NCBI RefSeq assembly: GCF_010093535.1
Contig: NW_022985174.1
Location: forward strand, 600,303-664,302
Direction of reading: 5' to 3'
Length of the DNA: 64,000 bases
Source of the DNA: Lindgomyces ingoldianus
Taxonomy: Eukaryota; Ascomycota; Dothideomycetes; Pleosporales; Lindgomycetaceae
Shown piece by piece: positions 25,182 through 38,022 of the stretch. The notes beneath the pieces are model-generated. The model worked only from the letters and a program-made list of their open reading frames with translations, searched no databases and was not told the origin of the DNA. The position numbers and the translations under genes are program-made. Each line of letters begins with the position of its first letter. Positions within the stretch are counted from its first letter, which is position 1.

Positions 25182-26875
25182 TCAGTGCATAAACTCATTG
25201 AAGAAGTTCACGGCACTCTTCTTCGCCCTTTCCAGTCCATTCTTCTGCTTCGTATCATTCTGGGCACCTCTCGTTGCAAACCCATGCGCAAAACCAGGGA
25301 AGTACACGTACTCATATAGAATTCCCAGCGTAGGAATGACTTTCTTGGGGTACTCCTTGAGCTCTGAAATGTAAGCAGGGTCCGTCTCAGGGGACAGGAT
25401 TTGAACGGGGACCTTGAGTCCACCAATCTCGTTGTTTTCCAGCAAACTAGGACGAGCTACAGAAACAGCATCAACAAGTGAAGGGTCTGCAGCCAGCCGG
25501 AATCAGGCCTAACCGCCGTAGCAATAGCCAATCGCTGCGACTGTGGGATACCGCGACTTTAGAGCTTTGGCGCTGGCCTTGATCTCTGGGAAACGGACGT
25601 CCTTGCCGTGACGATTAGTAAAGCCCATGAGATCAAATTCTGCGCGCTTCTCGGAGTTGTTGAACACATCGGTGCCGACGACTTCGTCATCAAAGCTAAG
25701 GATGTTAAGGGATTGTTCTGAAGCGAGGCGCTAGTGGCGTACTCACAAGTCAGGTAGGTACACGGTCAGGGCTTCCAACGAGGCGTAGTACTGTACGATT
25801 GGGCGATTTTGAGGCCTGTACGTGTGAGATTTTGTGTACGTTCGTACGACAGGGAGGAGGAGAGGTAGGTGTACGTATCGTAACTGTTACGGCTCACGTA
25901 ATCTGTACAAGTAGTACAATTTAATTAAAGTACGCTGTACTCTAGTTAAAACAGCTAAGACTATAGGTCTCTAGAGACGCAAGATTAAGGCCTAATTAAC
26001 TATAGAATAACTAGTTCTCCCTAGTAACAAAAGCAGATAGGTCCTGCTCCTCTAGGAGCGTTATAGAGACGCTGTGTAGAGGGCTTTTAACTCCTGTAAT
26101 TAACAAGACTAAAAACAGAGGGATCTAATGTCACAGTTATGTTACAGCTATCCAACCCCTGAGTACCCTGGGCTTGGCACGGGGTATATAGGCTCCTCGG
26201 CCTCCGTACCTCTGCCTCCGACCCTAAGGTTTACTCTCGTTACACCCCCCCTATCCTGCATTCCCTCTCTGTGACCTGTGTTTCCTGCTCAATACCTCTC
26301 ACATCTAATTAACTAGATAAGGCCTGTAAGGCGGCAAGAGGCGTGGATAGATAACTCTACAATAGAAAATAGTCTGTACTAGGCATTTTTAAGACAACAG
26401 ACTGCAGATAGATAGATTAAACCCCTTAAAAAAAGATTTAAGCGTCCTTGCAAAACTTTTGGCCCATTAGAGCTCTAGAAGCCCTCCTACCCCTCCAGAA
26501 CCCCTATACAAACTTCCCAAAAGGATAATACGATCTGTACTACGTACCGTACCTAGGGCATCATTAAACGTGCAGTACGGCTCACGAACGCGGTACGTTC
26601 GTACTGAACACGTGACCGTTACGGTTCACTTTGTACGGACCGTAGTACGGCCCGTTGGAAGCCCTGTACACGGTAGCATACACTTCCTTTGCGAAGTGGC
26701 CGGCGAGCAGTCGCAAGTTCTCAAACGTCCACCCAAAGATGTCGTGAACGATGAGAACGGCAACGGACTTGGGAGTGCCGTTCACGGAGACATTGTTCTT
26801 GGCAAGAGTAGTTTCGGTACCGACTGGCTTGCCGCCCCAGCTAAAGCCAGTCTTGCAGCACTCGGACATAGACAT
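25182..26875 (-). pseudogene. Dienelactone hydrolase family gene, disrupted by a transposon and two nonsense codons
   Basis: The N-terminal exon (26875 down to 26667) encodes a start of type MSMSECCKTGF, then IVHDIFGWTFENLRLLAGHF, typical of dienelactone hydrolase-like proteins. It stops at TVY, where the hAT-like element is inserted. Beyond the element the gene resumes (25758 downwards) with PD, an intron (GTGAGT to CCTTAG), then FDDEVVGTDVF and the nucleophile region GYCYGG. Immediately after this come two stops, at 25509-25511 (TAG) and 25503-25505 (TGA). Both lie where related proteins usually carry other residues and can be explained by G-to-A changes. The C-terminal part (SPETDPAY, FAHGFATRG) keeps the acidic and histidine members of the Cys-Asp-His triad. 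An intact homologue would be a cytosolic alpha/beta hydrolase. Apart from the insertion and the two stops I see no further lesion. Confidence 0.85.
25767..26666. mobile_element. Non-autonomous hAT-like DNA transposon, 900 bp
   Basis: Terminal inverted repeats begin CAGGGCTTCCAACG at both ends. A perfect 8-bp target duplication, TACACGGT, flanks it at 25759-25766 and 26667-26674. Eight-base duplications and CAG-starting ends are hallmarks of the hAT superfamily. No open frame of useful length or transposase motif is present, so it depends on a transposase elsewhere. The left arm is nearly identical to the fragment ending at 9740. Around 26180-26300 there is a G+C-richer patch with TATATA. The intact duplication and ends suggest a fairly recent insertion. 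Confidence 0.9.
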
Positions 26876-27574
26876 GATGAGGAAAAATCCTGTTCAATCC
26901 TGGATTGTTTGGGCTTGAAGCCTAAGTTGAGGCGATCTAGTGAGAGAGTCTTCGATTTGTGGGGTGTGGGATAATTTGAAATGCAGCATCCAGTAGAGGT
27001 GGAGATAAGAAGGGCGAAAGTCCGGCACCTTCCGTATCGCCAAAGATGGAGATGGATGACATCAGATAGAGCTGGAGAGGACCAGCGCGCACACATCTGC
27101 CGCCCCCCCAAAGTCATTGCCGGCCATGCATCGATACCCTGTCGAGTTCCCATAAGAATGTCTCATGATGGGAGACTGATATGTCTGCTCCCGACCCTGA
27201 TGATTCCCTCAATCGTGCCACATGGCCTGAGGAGGAACGACCCTGAGTCATTAGTGTCAAAGGCTTCGAGGAAACAGTACAGGGGCACCGTCTTGCCTTA
27301 ATGAGGAGGGTGTTCCCTTCTCTGTCACATCCATGGATATATGTTGATGATAGTTAAGTTAGCCACCAGCCACTGGAGATTAACGCTAGCCCGGAATAGA
27401 CTTAGCCTCGGCTACGCAAGACGGGGACCAGGCTGCCAAGTCTTCATCTCAACCCCCAAAGCCTGTATACATGTCTTACAGAACGGTTGGCTGAAGGAAT
27501 CTCAGTTGATACCCACCATCACAGCCATAGCTTAGTGTAGTGCTTCTGAACAAACTTGTCTACTGGATATAATT
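26876..27574. other. Intergenic, nothing recognised
   Basis: This is the promoter side of the broken hydrolase gene and the 3' side of the acyl-CoA synthetase gene. Short open frames on both strands show no domain. Confidence 0.5.
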
Positions 27575-29447
27575 CTACAGCTTGGCCAATGTTCGCGTCT
27601 TCATCCACTGCTGGACTTCTGGGTATGCCTGGTAATCTATGGGGAAATACTGTGACCCGAGGATTTTCTTTTGCACCTTCCCGGTGATCGTCTTCGGCAG
27701 TTCCCCGTCCACAATGCGGAGCAACGTAGGGAGCTTATACCCAGCAAGCCTATTACGCATGTCCCGCCGGACATCTTCAATAGTGAGAATGAACTCCCTA
27801 TCCCCGTACGCCTCCGAGAACACATCTGTTAGCTCCTCTTCCTGTAGCGAGACCAAGGCGGCCACCCGTTGTCCGAATTCCTCATCCGGTACTCCTACCA
27901 CCATGGCTTCCGCAATATAAGGCAAAGCCAACAGTTCCCTCTCAATGTCCAGAGCCGAGATCTTGTATCCCCCTGACTTTATTATGTCAAGTGACGCTCG
28001 GCCGATAATCCAATAGTACTTCCCTTCCCTTCGTGCAATGTCGCCCGTTCGAAAGTAGCCCTCGGAGTCGTGAGCTCTTGCAGTGGCCTCAGGGTCATAC
28101 AGGTATTTGGAGAACATGTGCTAGCAGTATTTAGAAAGCTGTATTTCAGGAGTTTTAGGCTTAAGATTTGTATGTGCGCTTACTGGACTCTTCACAAGAA
28201 CCTCGCCCTCGTCGCCGTTTGACAGCTTCAGGTCGACTCCGCTCACAAGCTCGCCAACTGAGCCATCCGGGGTTCCTTTGTCGTCTAAATGAACCTTGAA
28301 TACTGCACCAAATTCCGTGGCTCCATATCTTTGGACGATCCTCTTCTGCATAAGGATGGTCCAGAACTCGTTGAGTGGCTGAGGCAGGGCAGACGTCCCA
28401 CAAAGGCATGCCCGGAATTGTCTTGCTCCAGCGATATACTTTGCTAGTTCCTCAGAAGGGAGCTTGGATAAAGTTCGCTGGTAGTGGCGCCTCATTCGCA
28501 TGTATATGGTGGGCACACCGGAGAAGAAAGTCAGGTGTCTACGGGGGTTAACGGCGCCCTCCTTCCACCTATCCCACATCCACACTTCATCAAAGCCTCC
28601 GCTCCGGAACTCAATACGACTCCCTGATATGAGAAATGGGAAGAAGTTGATACCCACGCCTGTTGCATGATGAACAGGGAGGACATGGAGCATGACATCG
28701 TCCTCGGTAAGCCGGTAGTGGTCTGCCACTGACATCGCACTGTCGAACACAAATGCCCTCCGCATGACAGCGCCCTTGGGAGGACCTGTTGTGCCGGAAG
28801 TGAAGATTACTACACTGGGGGCATTTTCTTCAAACGCGCGGTCCGACGAGATGATAATGTCAGTCGCGCATAGCGTAGGCGTGAACGTGCATGGTCCGAT
28901 CGGCACGCCTCTGAAGTGCTCATTAGTGATTGAGGATATTCGCTTCTCCAGTTTGCAGCATTTCTCCAGGTTCACGGAACTGACAAGTACCAGAGCTGCC
29001 CTTGACTTCTCAATGAAATATGCGGCCTCTTCCACCGGCAGCGCTGGAGCGATTGGCACTGTTGCCGCGCCCAAAGCCAGCGTTGCCAGCATTGCAACTG
29101 TGTACTCATACCCCCCCGCTGCAATTATAGCCAGATACACTTCATCCCGTCGCTCTAGCGCCTCGATGGTTCCCGGGCCCAAGGAATTTAGAATGGTTTC
29201 GCGCAGAGCAAGAACATCAGAAAGGAGCTCGAGGTGGGTTCTTTGGGCGTTTGATCGGGCATCGTGAATAGCTATTCTTGCAGGCTTCCGACCGGCGAAC
29301 CGGAGTAGTCTACTAAATAGAGGCTAGTAGACATTAACTAATCTGTTATGCCTCAATTCAAGGTTGCAATTTAAACAGAATCTGTACCGTGTTGGGAAGT
29401 ATATTATACCCTGCATGCTTTGGCACCATAGAGGTGCGGTCTTCCAT
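27575..29447 (-). CDS. ACSF3-type acyl-CoA (malonyl-CoA-like) synthetase
   Basis: Three exons (29447-29388, 29323-28184 and 28120-27575) encode 581 residues. The second exon has no ATG. I placed the start in a 20-codon first exon that splices in phase to give LPNTPLFSRLLRF, which fits the family's N-terminus; this exon is the least certain part. Adenylate-forming motifs are clear: VIFTSGTTGPPKGAVMRR (P-loop), YGATEFGAV, YFRTGDIARR, DIIKSGGYKISALDIERE, and the catalytic-lysine motif PKTITGKVQKK. The ACSF3 group activates malonate, methylmalonate or related acids to CoA thioesters with ATP; fungal members have varied substrates. There is no C-terminal peroxisomal signal (ends AKL, a weak PTS1-like tripeptide). 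With the oxidase and hydratase it suggests acyl-chain processing. Confidence 0.85.
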
Positions 29448-30339
29448 ATCGAATTTGCGCAAAAATCATACGAGAATCAAGTTCGGTATCTTTTCATCTC
29501 CGCTATCTGTACCCGAAATTTGCTTCTTTCCATGCATTTCGTACTTAGGCAAGTGGCAACAGAGAGTCGTTGTGTGGGGTGTCGTATTCCCGTGTCGGTG
29601 AATATCGGTACATTTGAGCGTCGATCCTTCAGGGACCCCGCATATCTATCGGCGCTTGTGCAGCTTCGGCAGCGGTTTCGCTAGTGGAACATCAATAGTA
29701 TATCCACGGTGACCTCTCTATGGCTGATCCAACAGCTTACCTTTGGCTTCGCTAAGCAGTGAAGATAGTAATCTCAGCTGTGCTAATGTCCGCCTGTGTC
29801 GGCAAAATGGTAGGGAGAAAAGGCCGATGAGGAAGGGAACTTCTGCATGAGTCCCTCCACGCCTGCCTGTCCGGCACCTTAAGATAGTGCCACTTCTTCT
29901 TCCCGGTAAATCATTGCAGCAAGAGGGAGAAGTCTACATCAGTCATTTCGAAATGACCTAACACCCAAGAAAGTCTATGGGGTGTACGACAGCTTCGAGG
30001 ACCGAATATATCCAAAACTTTATTACGGAAAAGGACTAGACGGATGTAGAGAAACGAGCCCTTGTCTAAAATTTTGACCTCTGTGTGCTTTCCCCTTGCT
30101 GCATGGTCTATTTCCTAGCCTATCTTGGTACGTATTCAAGCTTTGGGCAAGCCCTAGGTTAACATAGCTTAGATCGAGCGAATATCGGAAACGTCCGTAT
30201 TTCATGGAAAGAGACTCCATACTCCCTTTAGGAAAGTCTTCATCTGCACGGGACAAACTTCAGCTAGGCCGTCTCGGTCACTTACTATGCGGCGACTAGG
30301 CCTCTCTTCCCCGCGAACCTGCTTATGAAGAAGATTTCC
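29448..30339. other. Intergenic, nothing recognised
   Basis: This lies between the acyl-CoA synthetase start and the MFS relic. It presumably contains the synthetase promoter and perhaps the unrecognisable 5' part of the decayed transporter gene. Confidence 0.4.
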
Positions 30340-31260
30340 GCGAACCACTTTTTCCCCCTTTATCAAAGTCCTTTTGGGAATTGTTGTTATGAGTATCTCC
30401 GCAGTAAAGGGTGCTTCAGGCATGCTTGCAGCGAGAGTCATACTCGACATCCCCCGAATCGGGTGTTGTACTATGTTGCGTCTTGCACTTCTCGTGAGTT
30501 GTGCATTCCAATACCACGGTTACCTGGATCATGACGTTTCAGCTTCTGGTACAAACCGAGCGAGCGGTTGTTTAGGCTGGGAACCTTCAAAAATGCCCAT
30601 TCCCTAGCCTCAACAGTTTCGGGATTTCTGGCAAGAACTATAGACCACCTGAATTACCACGAAGGCCCCAGGGCCAAGCAATGGATGTTCATCATCAAAG
30701 GAGCTTTGCCAATAACCCTCATCGTTTTCATTTACTTCCTGCTCCTCGCATGTCCAGAACCTTCGACGGCCCTTTCCGATCGAGACCGGTACATCGCGAT
30801 CAATCGATTTAGTCGTGGTTCCACAATAGAGATCGATGTGACGTGGTCAAGTCTAGCTTCCAATAGAGTCTTCAGCCGGCCATCCATGTACGTCCTTTTC
30901 ACTAGCTGTGTATCACTTTGTATTGTCTGCGTGGCTTAAGCAACCTTAGTCCCGACAAGTCTTTCGACTTTCCTCAAATTTTCCGTGACAAAATCCAACC
31001 TTTACACCACTGCCTGCAACCCGGCCACCACTCCACCGCATCAGCTCTACCCACTGCATCGCGATTGGACCCAAGAGTCATGCGGCATTACATCTTTTCC
31101 GGTCGTGTGCTCCATCCCTAGCTATGCGGTCTGGACCTACGTTTCCACACACCAGGACAACGGGCTTTCTAACATTCCATTGTATGGCTTCTCTAGGAAA
31201 AGTGATATTAATTTCCCAGCCCGTTGTGCTTATCTGCCGAAGCTTGACGCTGTATGACTC
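30340..31260 (+). pseudogene. Decayed MFS transporter (Dal5/allantoate-permease-like)
   Basis: Fragments in different frames align in order with a Dal5-type anion:cation symporter. The first reads LLGIVVMSISAVKGASGMLAARVIL (about 30357-30440; family pattern of transmembrane helices 3-4). A frame change follows, then FSFWYKPSERLFRLGTF, then LARTIDHLNYHEG and KQWMFIIKGALPITLIVFIYF. Next come a loop of charged residues, RPSMYVLFTSCVSLCIVCVA, and a stop. Similarity continues weakly to about 31010 and perhaps 31260. At least one frameshift and several stops break it, and neither terminus is recognisable. Working relatives import small organic anions at the plasma membrane. Confidence 0.65.
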
Positions 31261-32103
31261 TTCGGGATAGACCGTGGGTGGCGCAGCAACCGTGGCGTCG
31301 CTTTCCATTGCCTCAATTCTTGGGTCGCAAGTCCTATATCAAGATCGTAATATGGCAAGCTGACACTCGAAAAGGCAGCAAATATATCCTAAATAGGACA
31401 GCCCTCACTAGTACGAGGATTTGTCGCGACCTGTATTATTCTCACCCTGTGAGTGCCCCCCTTTGTTTCAGGTCTGAGCTGCGATGTGGATGTGTTGCTA
31501 ATATTTGTAGCTGGGTAGTAAGTTATCGGTCACTCCCGCCCTGTCTCCAATGGGAAGCCCTTCAGTAAAAAAGGAAAACAGGCCACGCGCTCCCTCTTTA
31601 AGCCCTGAAGACCACAGAACGGTCACAAGTCTCGGCTGCGACGATGGCCCGCATCCGCGAAGTGAACGCCGTTGAGGAAACGAAATACATCAAGGATCAT
31701 GTCGGGGAAAGCGGAAAGCAAACGGCATCTCACATTGAGATGCAGGTGTGATGTGATACAGAAAAAGCTTGTCGGCGGGGAACACGGGAGGGCGCCGGTC
31801 AAAGGGTGTGGGTTACCTTTTCGGATACTAGACGCTATTTGAGTGGTCAAAGCGTGCAAAATTACGGCCAGTGTTGTTACACCATGCCCAAAAAGCTTCC
31901 GGGGCTGTGGAGTTGCGAATGTGAATTCGAGGAATCACGCTTCCATGGATGTTTGTTTGCCTAGTCCACGGATGAGGGTAATACTGATTGTCGTAGGGCT
32001 ACTTAACGCCTTGCGCGCCCTTGCGATTTTCATTCTTCATGCCATTGTCGACTCCTTATTTCTCTTCAATACTTGCTTGAGCATTCGCACAACTTCAGCC
32101 GCA
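31261..32103. other. Intergenic, upstream of the acyltransferase
   Basis: I see no domain or RNA gene here. The acyltransferase reading frame is open upstream to 31843 and includes a hydrophobic stretch (RVILIVVGLLNALRALAIF), but this lies outside the family's usual length, so I left it out of the gene. Confidence 0.4.
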
Positions 32104-33729
32104 ATGATCTCTCGAATGGCGTACAGTACGCTGCATCTCTCCCTAATGGATCAGTCTGCTGTTCGCGCCTATATTCGAAACCTTCTGATATTCCCGTTTC
32201 CTGACATGTCTCAAGCTGAAGATGCCGTCAACACTCTTAGAGAGGGATTTCAGGCTACAGTGGCACAGCTCCCTTACTTAGCAGGTACCCTTGGTCCTGT
32301 CGATCCCGAATCTGGAAGGTTGACCCTGAGGTACCCAAAAGAAGTTTCCGATGTGCAGGATTCTGGCTTGTTTTCATTCGACATGATTCTAGCGGACAGG
32401 CAGTATACCTACGAGCGACTCAAGAAAGAAGGTATGCCGCCTAGTGCATTTCCGGGCACAACATATGCACCGCGAAGCCTTCGTGACCACCCGGGAATGG
32501 AGTCGCCTATCGCTGAAGGGGTACTGTCGTTCAAGGAGTTTTCGGCACCTGTCCTGGGCGTCCACGCTTTCTTCATTCCCGGGGGACTGGTCCTAAGTAT
32601 GTATTTGCACCACAGTGTATCGGATGGCACCGGCATGAACACTTTCTACAAGCACTTCGCAGAAAATGTCCGCCTCCGAAGAAACATGCAGATGCTGTGT
32701 AAGTCTGCTTTTCTCTTCATCAATCGTCACTGACTAGATCAGCCCACCAAGAGATGATTGATCATTCCATCCCTAGGTTTGAAGTAGACGAGCGAGCTCC
32801 CGTATTGTCACCCGGCCAATCGATTCTCACCGTCCCTTTGTATATTGCAGGAAAGTGGGAGTATGACCAGACGCTTCCCGAAAACACTAAGTGCACAGGA
32901 AGACTCTTTGTCGTCCCCGCGGCACGGATTCGCGCCTATCGCGATTCATTACGCTCTAAAGTCAATACTCCGACGCCGCTCACTGTGTTCAACGTCCTAG
33001 CCTCCCTAGTCTGGATCCACGTCACGCGGGCACGAGCACCGCACTGGATGGATAAGACTTCCCTAACGACCGCCGGGATCGCCGTTGATTTGCGGCGTCG
33101 CCTGTCTCCGAAAATGGCGGCGGAATTCATGGGCAACATGGCGTTATTCACCAATGCTATGATGCCCAAATCGCAATTCGTTGCCGAAGTACGGTGGGTT
33201 ACGCACAATTAGTCTCATTACGCTTCCGCCCCATCCGACCTTGCATGAACCCTTCCCCGAACCTGCAGCCAGTGATACACAGTGCAGAAACTAACTTTGG
33301 AAGATATGCAGAGTCTCGGATAAGACAATTATTCCTGCCGTCGAGTGTGTAAATGCGTCGATTTCGGGCGTCGATAATGAGTGGGTGAATCGACATCTAG
33401 CATTCTTTAATGCGCAGGAGAATCTGAGTGAGATCAAGCTGGCACTGAGGTTTAAATTTGCTTCTGATATGTTTATTACTTCGTGGATGAACTTTGGGGC
33501 GGAGCATGAGTGGTGCATTCCGGGTGCTGCTACGCGGAGCCCAGAATTCATTAGGAAGCCGCATTCGGTAGAAGATGGGGGGATCATTATCATGCCAAGG
33601 AGAAGGGGTGTGTTCGATGGAATCGAGGCCCCGTATGAAGTCTTAGTTCAGCTTGCAGGGGATGACATGGAGAGGTTGTTGAATGAGGAGGGAGGGTTAG
33701 CGACTTGGGCGGAGCATATTGTGGAATAG
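32104..33729 (+). CDS. HXXXD-type acyltransferase (TRI101/BAHD-like, transferase family)
   Basis: Three exons (32104-32698, 32743-33193 and 33312-33729) encode 487 residues. The start was chosen at MISRMAYSTLHLSLMDQS, because LSLMDQ corresponds to the LSxLDQ start region of the family. An in-frame upstream extension with a hydrophobic segment cannot be excluded. The catalytic motif HHSVSDGTG is present near residue 175. The second family motif (DFGWG-like) appears only as the variant NFGAEHEWCIPGA in the last exon. Such enzymes transfer acetyl or longer acyl groups from acyl-CoA to alcohols or amines of secondary metabolites. Its neighbours make and break acyl-CoA thioesters, which could supply the donor. 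The donor at 33194 (GTGGGT) is slightly unusual but is the one that keeps frame. Confidence 0.83.
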
Positions 33730-34599
33730 TGGACAGTGACGTCGATGCAGAGAAATGATTTCCTCGACCAACCAGTAGGCGTCAAGTTAAGTCGGTCAGT
33801 TTGGAGTTTTGGAGAAGAACGAAAATGAACGATCTGGGTTTGTCTGGGCATATGCATATGGATTGCAAGGATGGATGGCATAAAAGCGCGGGTCCGGCAT
33901 TTGATATCCTGTACAAGTATCATGCTTGCTTTCCTTCTACCGTCTTTTCTCAACTCATCCATGCCATTCGGCACGCCAAGCATAGTTGCTTTTATGCCAT
34001 TCGTGCTCTATTCTATCATCGATCGATCGGAGGGCATGCTGACACCTGTTACACAGCATTTTTCGCCTTCCAACAACTCGGTAGTCGTCGAAACCAGTTC
34101 CTTCCTGGAAATCAAAGGACGAGATGCAAAGCCACCAACAAAATATCGGCTCTCGGTGCACACCCTCGCGAGAATTCAGTATGCGATTCGCCGTCCCTAT
34201 GCAGGGTGCGCCCTTTCTCCAAAAATAAAATATGTACAGAACCGGTAGGGCCGTAAGGAAAAGCCACTGTGCAACTCTCCAGTTCTAGATTCGTTCGGAC
34301 CTTTGAAATGAACGCCTCACGAAAATGCATCCCAAATTGGTAAATTGTCGTCTCGTTTCGAGGCGAGAAGTGGCCGGCATTCCCCTAGTCACTGTGAAGA
34401 TGGGTGGAATTGCCGAGAATCACCGAAAGGGTTTCCCAAGACGGGGAACGAAAGTCCGACTGAGAAAGACATAATTGTATGAGCCGAGGCTAGAGCGTAA
34501 GGAAGCCATATAGAGCTCCGAGGGTTGAGTTTGGAGTTTGATATACTGGGGATTGGTGCAATCTAATCAATATCTTCATTCGCTTTATTCGTCCACAGA
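33730..34599. other. Intergenic between acyltransferase and acyl-CoA oxidase
   Basis: Both flanking genes run rightward, so this holds the acyltransferase 3' region and the oxidase promoter. Open frames up to 151 codons are present but show no domain. Nothing else was recognised. Confidence 0.5.
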
Positions 34600-36724
34600 A
34601 TGCTAGACTTCACCGACAAGCTTAAACCGCAATATGATGGTGCTGCCACACTTCAAGCTGAGCGAAATGCCTCAACGATCAACGTCGACGAGCTCGCCAA
34701 GCACCTTCTCTCCCGCGATGGGTTTCTTGAAAGACAGGAACGGATTTTGCGAGTTCTCGAGAAGGAAAAGATCTTCAAGAAAGACCATCAAATGAACTTA
34801 TCCCGACCAGAACGATATCATCTCGGCCTCGCGCGCGCAAAAGCAGTTCAAAGGATCATGCGGAAATACAGCTGGACAACATCTGAAGACTACAAAATGT
34901 TTGAGTACCTAGTAGATGAGGTTAGTCCGTATCATCTTCATCTAACCATGTTCGCCACCACGGTCCGTGAACAAGGATCCGAGGCACAGAAGAAATACTG
35001 GATGCCCAAGATCCTGAATTACGATATCATCGGGTGCTATGCGCAGTCTGAGCTCGGCCACGGGAGCAATGTGAGAGGGTTGGAGACGGTGGCGAAGTGG
35101 GATCCGCAGAGGAAAGAGTTTGAGATTCATAGTCCGTATTTGACGGCGAGTAAGTGGTGGAATGGATCCTTGGGCAGGACAGCCACACATGCTATTGTGG
35201 TTGCACAATTGTTGCTACCAAAGAAGGGGAAGGAGAATGAGTATGAGAGTCATGGGCCGCAGCCGTTCATTGTGCAGATTAGAGATCAGAAGACGCATCA
35301 GCCGTTCGAGGGGATTGTTGTTGGGGATATTGGGCCGAAGTATGGTTACGCCTCCATGGATAATGGATACATGCTCTTCGATCATTATCGAGTCCCGAAG
35401 TCGGCCATGTTATCGAGATATGTGGAGGTCTCGGAAGAGACGTGCACTCTGAACCGTCATGGTCATCCGGCTGTTGTCTACGGTTCTCTGACCTTCGTTC
35501 GTGGACAGATCATCATGCACGCCCGTCTGATTCTGGCACGTGCAGTTACGGTAGCTGTTCGGTACTGTTCTATCCGACGGCAGTTTCGAGACCGAGATTC
35601 TAGGAGCGATCAAGATGATGAAATGAAGGTTCTTGATTATCCAACTGTGCAAATAAGGATACTACCGCTACTAGCAACGGCGTTCGCGCTGCACTATACT
35701 GGAGAGATGATGTACAGCATGTATATCAAGAGTCGGGAGGCGATTGAAAATGACGATTTCGGTCCTTTGGCAGAGCTTCATAGTGCGAGTAGTGGGTTGA
35801 AGAGTTTGTGTACAATGCTAACCGCAGATGGTATTGAGACATGTAGACGTGCTATGGGCGGCCATGGTTTTGGAGGTGGAAGCGGGCTAATAGGAATGAA
35901 CGCAGAGTGAGTGTCCTTCCATCCCTTCCCTACAATCCTTGCTGATGACTTCCAGTTATCTCTCTAAACCAACTGTCGAAGGCGATAATTGGATGATCAC
36001 CCAGCAAGTTGCGGCTTACCTGATCAAAAAGATGACATCCGCAGTTGCAGACCCAACTGCCCCACCAAAAGACCCGACAGACGAGCTTTTCCAATTCTAC
36101 CTGAAAAACCGCGGTCACCACATCCCACAGAACGTCGCCCACGGCACCGAAACCGACGACTGCGCAATTGTATGTGTATTCAAATGGCGTACCGCTGACC
36201 TCAGCTACCGAGCCTACCAAGCCCGAGTTATCGACAAGAAGCCCTGGACAAAACTCATGATCCAACTACATTCTCTCAGCCGGGCATACTCAGAGCAAAT
36301 CCTCGTCACCACCTTCCACAACTCCTTCCGAACTAGCACGTCCACTCTCTCTTCTCCAACCCCCGAAGTCTTAAGAACATGTTTCAGACTCTACGCCCTA
36401 CACACTCTAGAAACATCCGCATCATCCTTCATCCTCACAAATTCCGTATCGTCAGAGTCAATATATGCACTGCAGGACGCGATATTGGCCTTGATGACGG
36501 AGTTGCGGCCTCATGCGGTGAAGCTGGTGGATGCGTGGTCAATCCCGGATTTCTTGCTTGCTAGTGCGTTGGGCAGGTCTGATGGGAAGGTATATGAGGA
36601 GCTGTATGATATGGCACATAGGAGGAATCCGTTGAATAGGATTACATTTAATCCGGACTGGAGAAGCGAGGAGATTGTGTTGGGGAGTGGAGATGGTGGG
36701 AGGCATGTTTTGTCGAAGTTGTGA
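34600..36724 (+). CDS. Peroxisomal acyl-CoA oxidase
   Basis: Two exons (34600-35906 and 35956-36724) encode 691 residues, the usual length for the family. The FAD-binding region is seen as CYAQSELGHGSNVRGLET. The catalytic-glutamate region reads TVEGDNWMITQQVA just after the intron. The protein ends in SKL, the canonical peroxisomal targeting signal. It catalyses the first step of peroxisomal beta-oxidation, making a 2-enoyl-CoA and hydrogen peroxide from acyl-CoA and oxygen. A 49-bp intron with GTGAGT donor splits an Asp codon. The gene follows the acyltransferase in the same direction. It is either a duplicated beta-oxidation gene recruited to this locus or the ordinary one; sequence alone does not decide. 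Confidence 0.93.
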
Positions 36725-38022
36725 GTTGAGAAGAGGGGGAAAGAGTGCCGGGCGGGAAGGGAGAGACAGGTCGAGAGTCGCATAGAATTATGGGTGCAAA
36801 AAGTGTCATGAATAAATGCTCGTGGAATTTTCTCAAAGAGCGAAATAGGCCTTTTAAGGTCATAGATGCCGTCTCAGCGTTTAGATTGGGTACTAAGAGT
36901 ATGCGATTACCAGGCGGATGACTGTGGAATCGCATTTTGGAGGGCATTGACGACAGATACTACAGCATGTTATCACATACCACTGAACATACCCAGGGTA
37001 GATCTAATATATCAATCTCCCGCTAGAGGTAAAGAGGATATTGAGAGGATAATAATCGCTATTGCGCGTCAGATCCTTATTATACTCTATCACAAGTGAC
37101 AAAAAAGGTACTAACATGGTTTGGAGTTGACGGAGTCTACATGACGAAATGGACTATTCCATATCTGGTCAGTCCAGCACTGGCGTGGAAACCACAACTC
37201 TTGCAATCTCAACCATCTCACTCAACTTCGACAACCGTGAATCTTTCTTGGGCGGCCCTTTGTAAGAGTGAAGGAGGCCCTCAATGTCGCCGACACATCC
37301 ATCGTCTACAACAGCAAGCGTCATAATATTCGCTGTACTCTCTATGAGAGGAAGGAATGCTTGTTTTGAACACGAAGGCGCACAAGAATACGCTTCAACG
37401 ACAGCTGTTTGTGCTCTCCGCTTTCGCGATATTAACAGCTATGTTATAATACAAGAAGTTCTTAGCGGCAATGATTTATGGCCACCTCATGACAGCGCAT
37501 TCACGAGTTGGCAGTGCTTGGCCTTCACTATCCACCTGATACGCATTCCCAAGGTCACACCCCTCAACAGCGTTATAAAGCTGTTTCCTTCTTCATTCTC
37601 CACACGTCTCTCTTGCCATATGGTCAGTTCACTTTTTCAGCATTAAAGTCTACCGGCTGTATCGCATGTACGGAACCCTTCTTCCAACACCGTGCTCTGG
37701 ATTCACCGGTGTTCTTCTAATTCATCCACAGTCTCTCTTATCTGATGAGTACTCTCGTTTTGCTAACCACAAGTGCAGAAGGCTCGTTCGTGACATGTTC
37801 ACATTGTCCATTGGCTACGTCACTGGCATTTTATGAATTGAGTATCACTATCCTATCGTGACTACTGTCATGAGAGTAAGTAGAGTGAACTTTGGCCACT
37901 TACGATATTGAATCTCTAGCGTACCTATATCAATACTTCTCTAGTTCACATTGTATTTGCTCTACTCCTAGCTTCCAGAACCCCGACCACTTGCCAGGAG
38001 AAACTTGCAAGCAACCACAAAC
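36725..38022. other. Intergenic, nothing recognised
   Basis: About 1.3 kb of ordinary composition. Short open frames have no domain content. The part before 38023 is the promoter side of the HExxH protein gene. Confidence 0.5.
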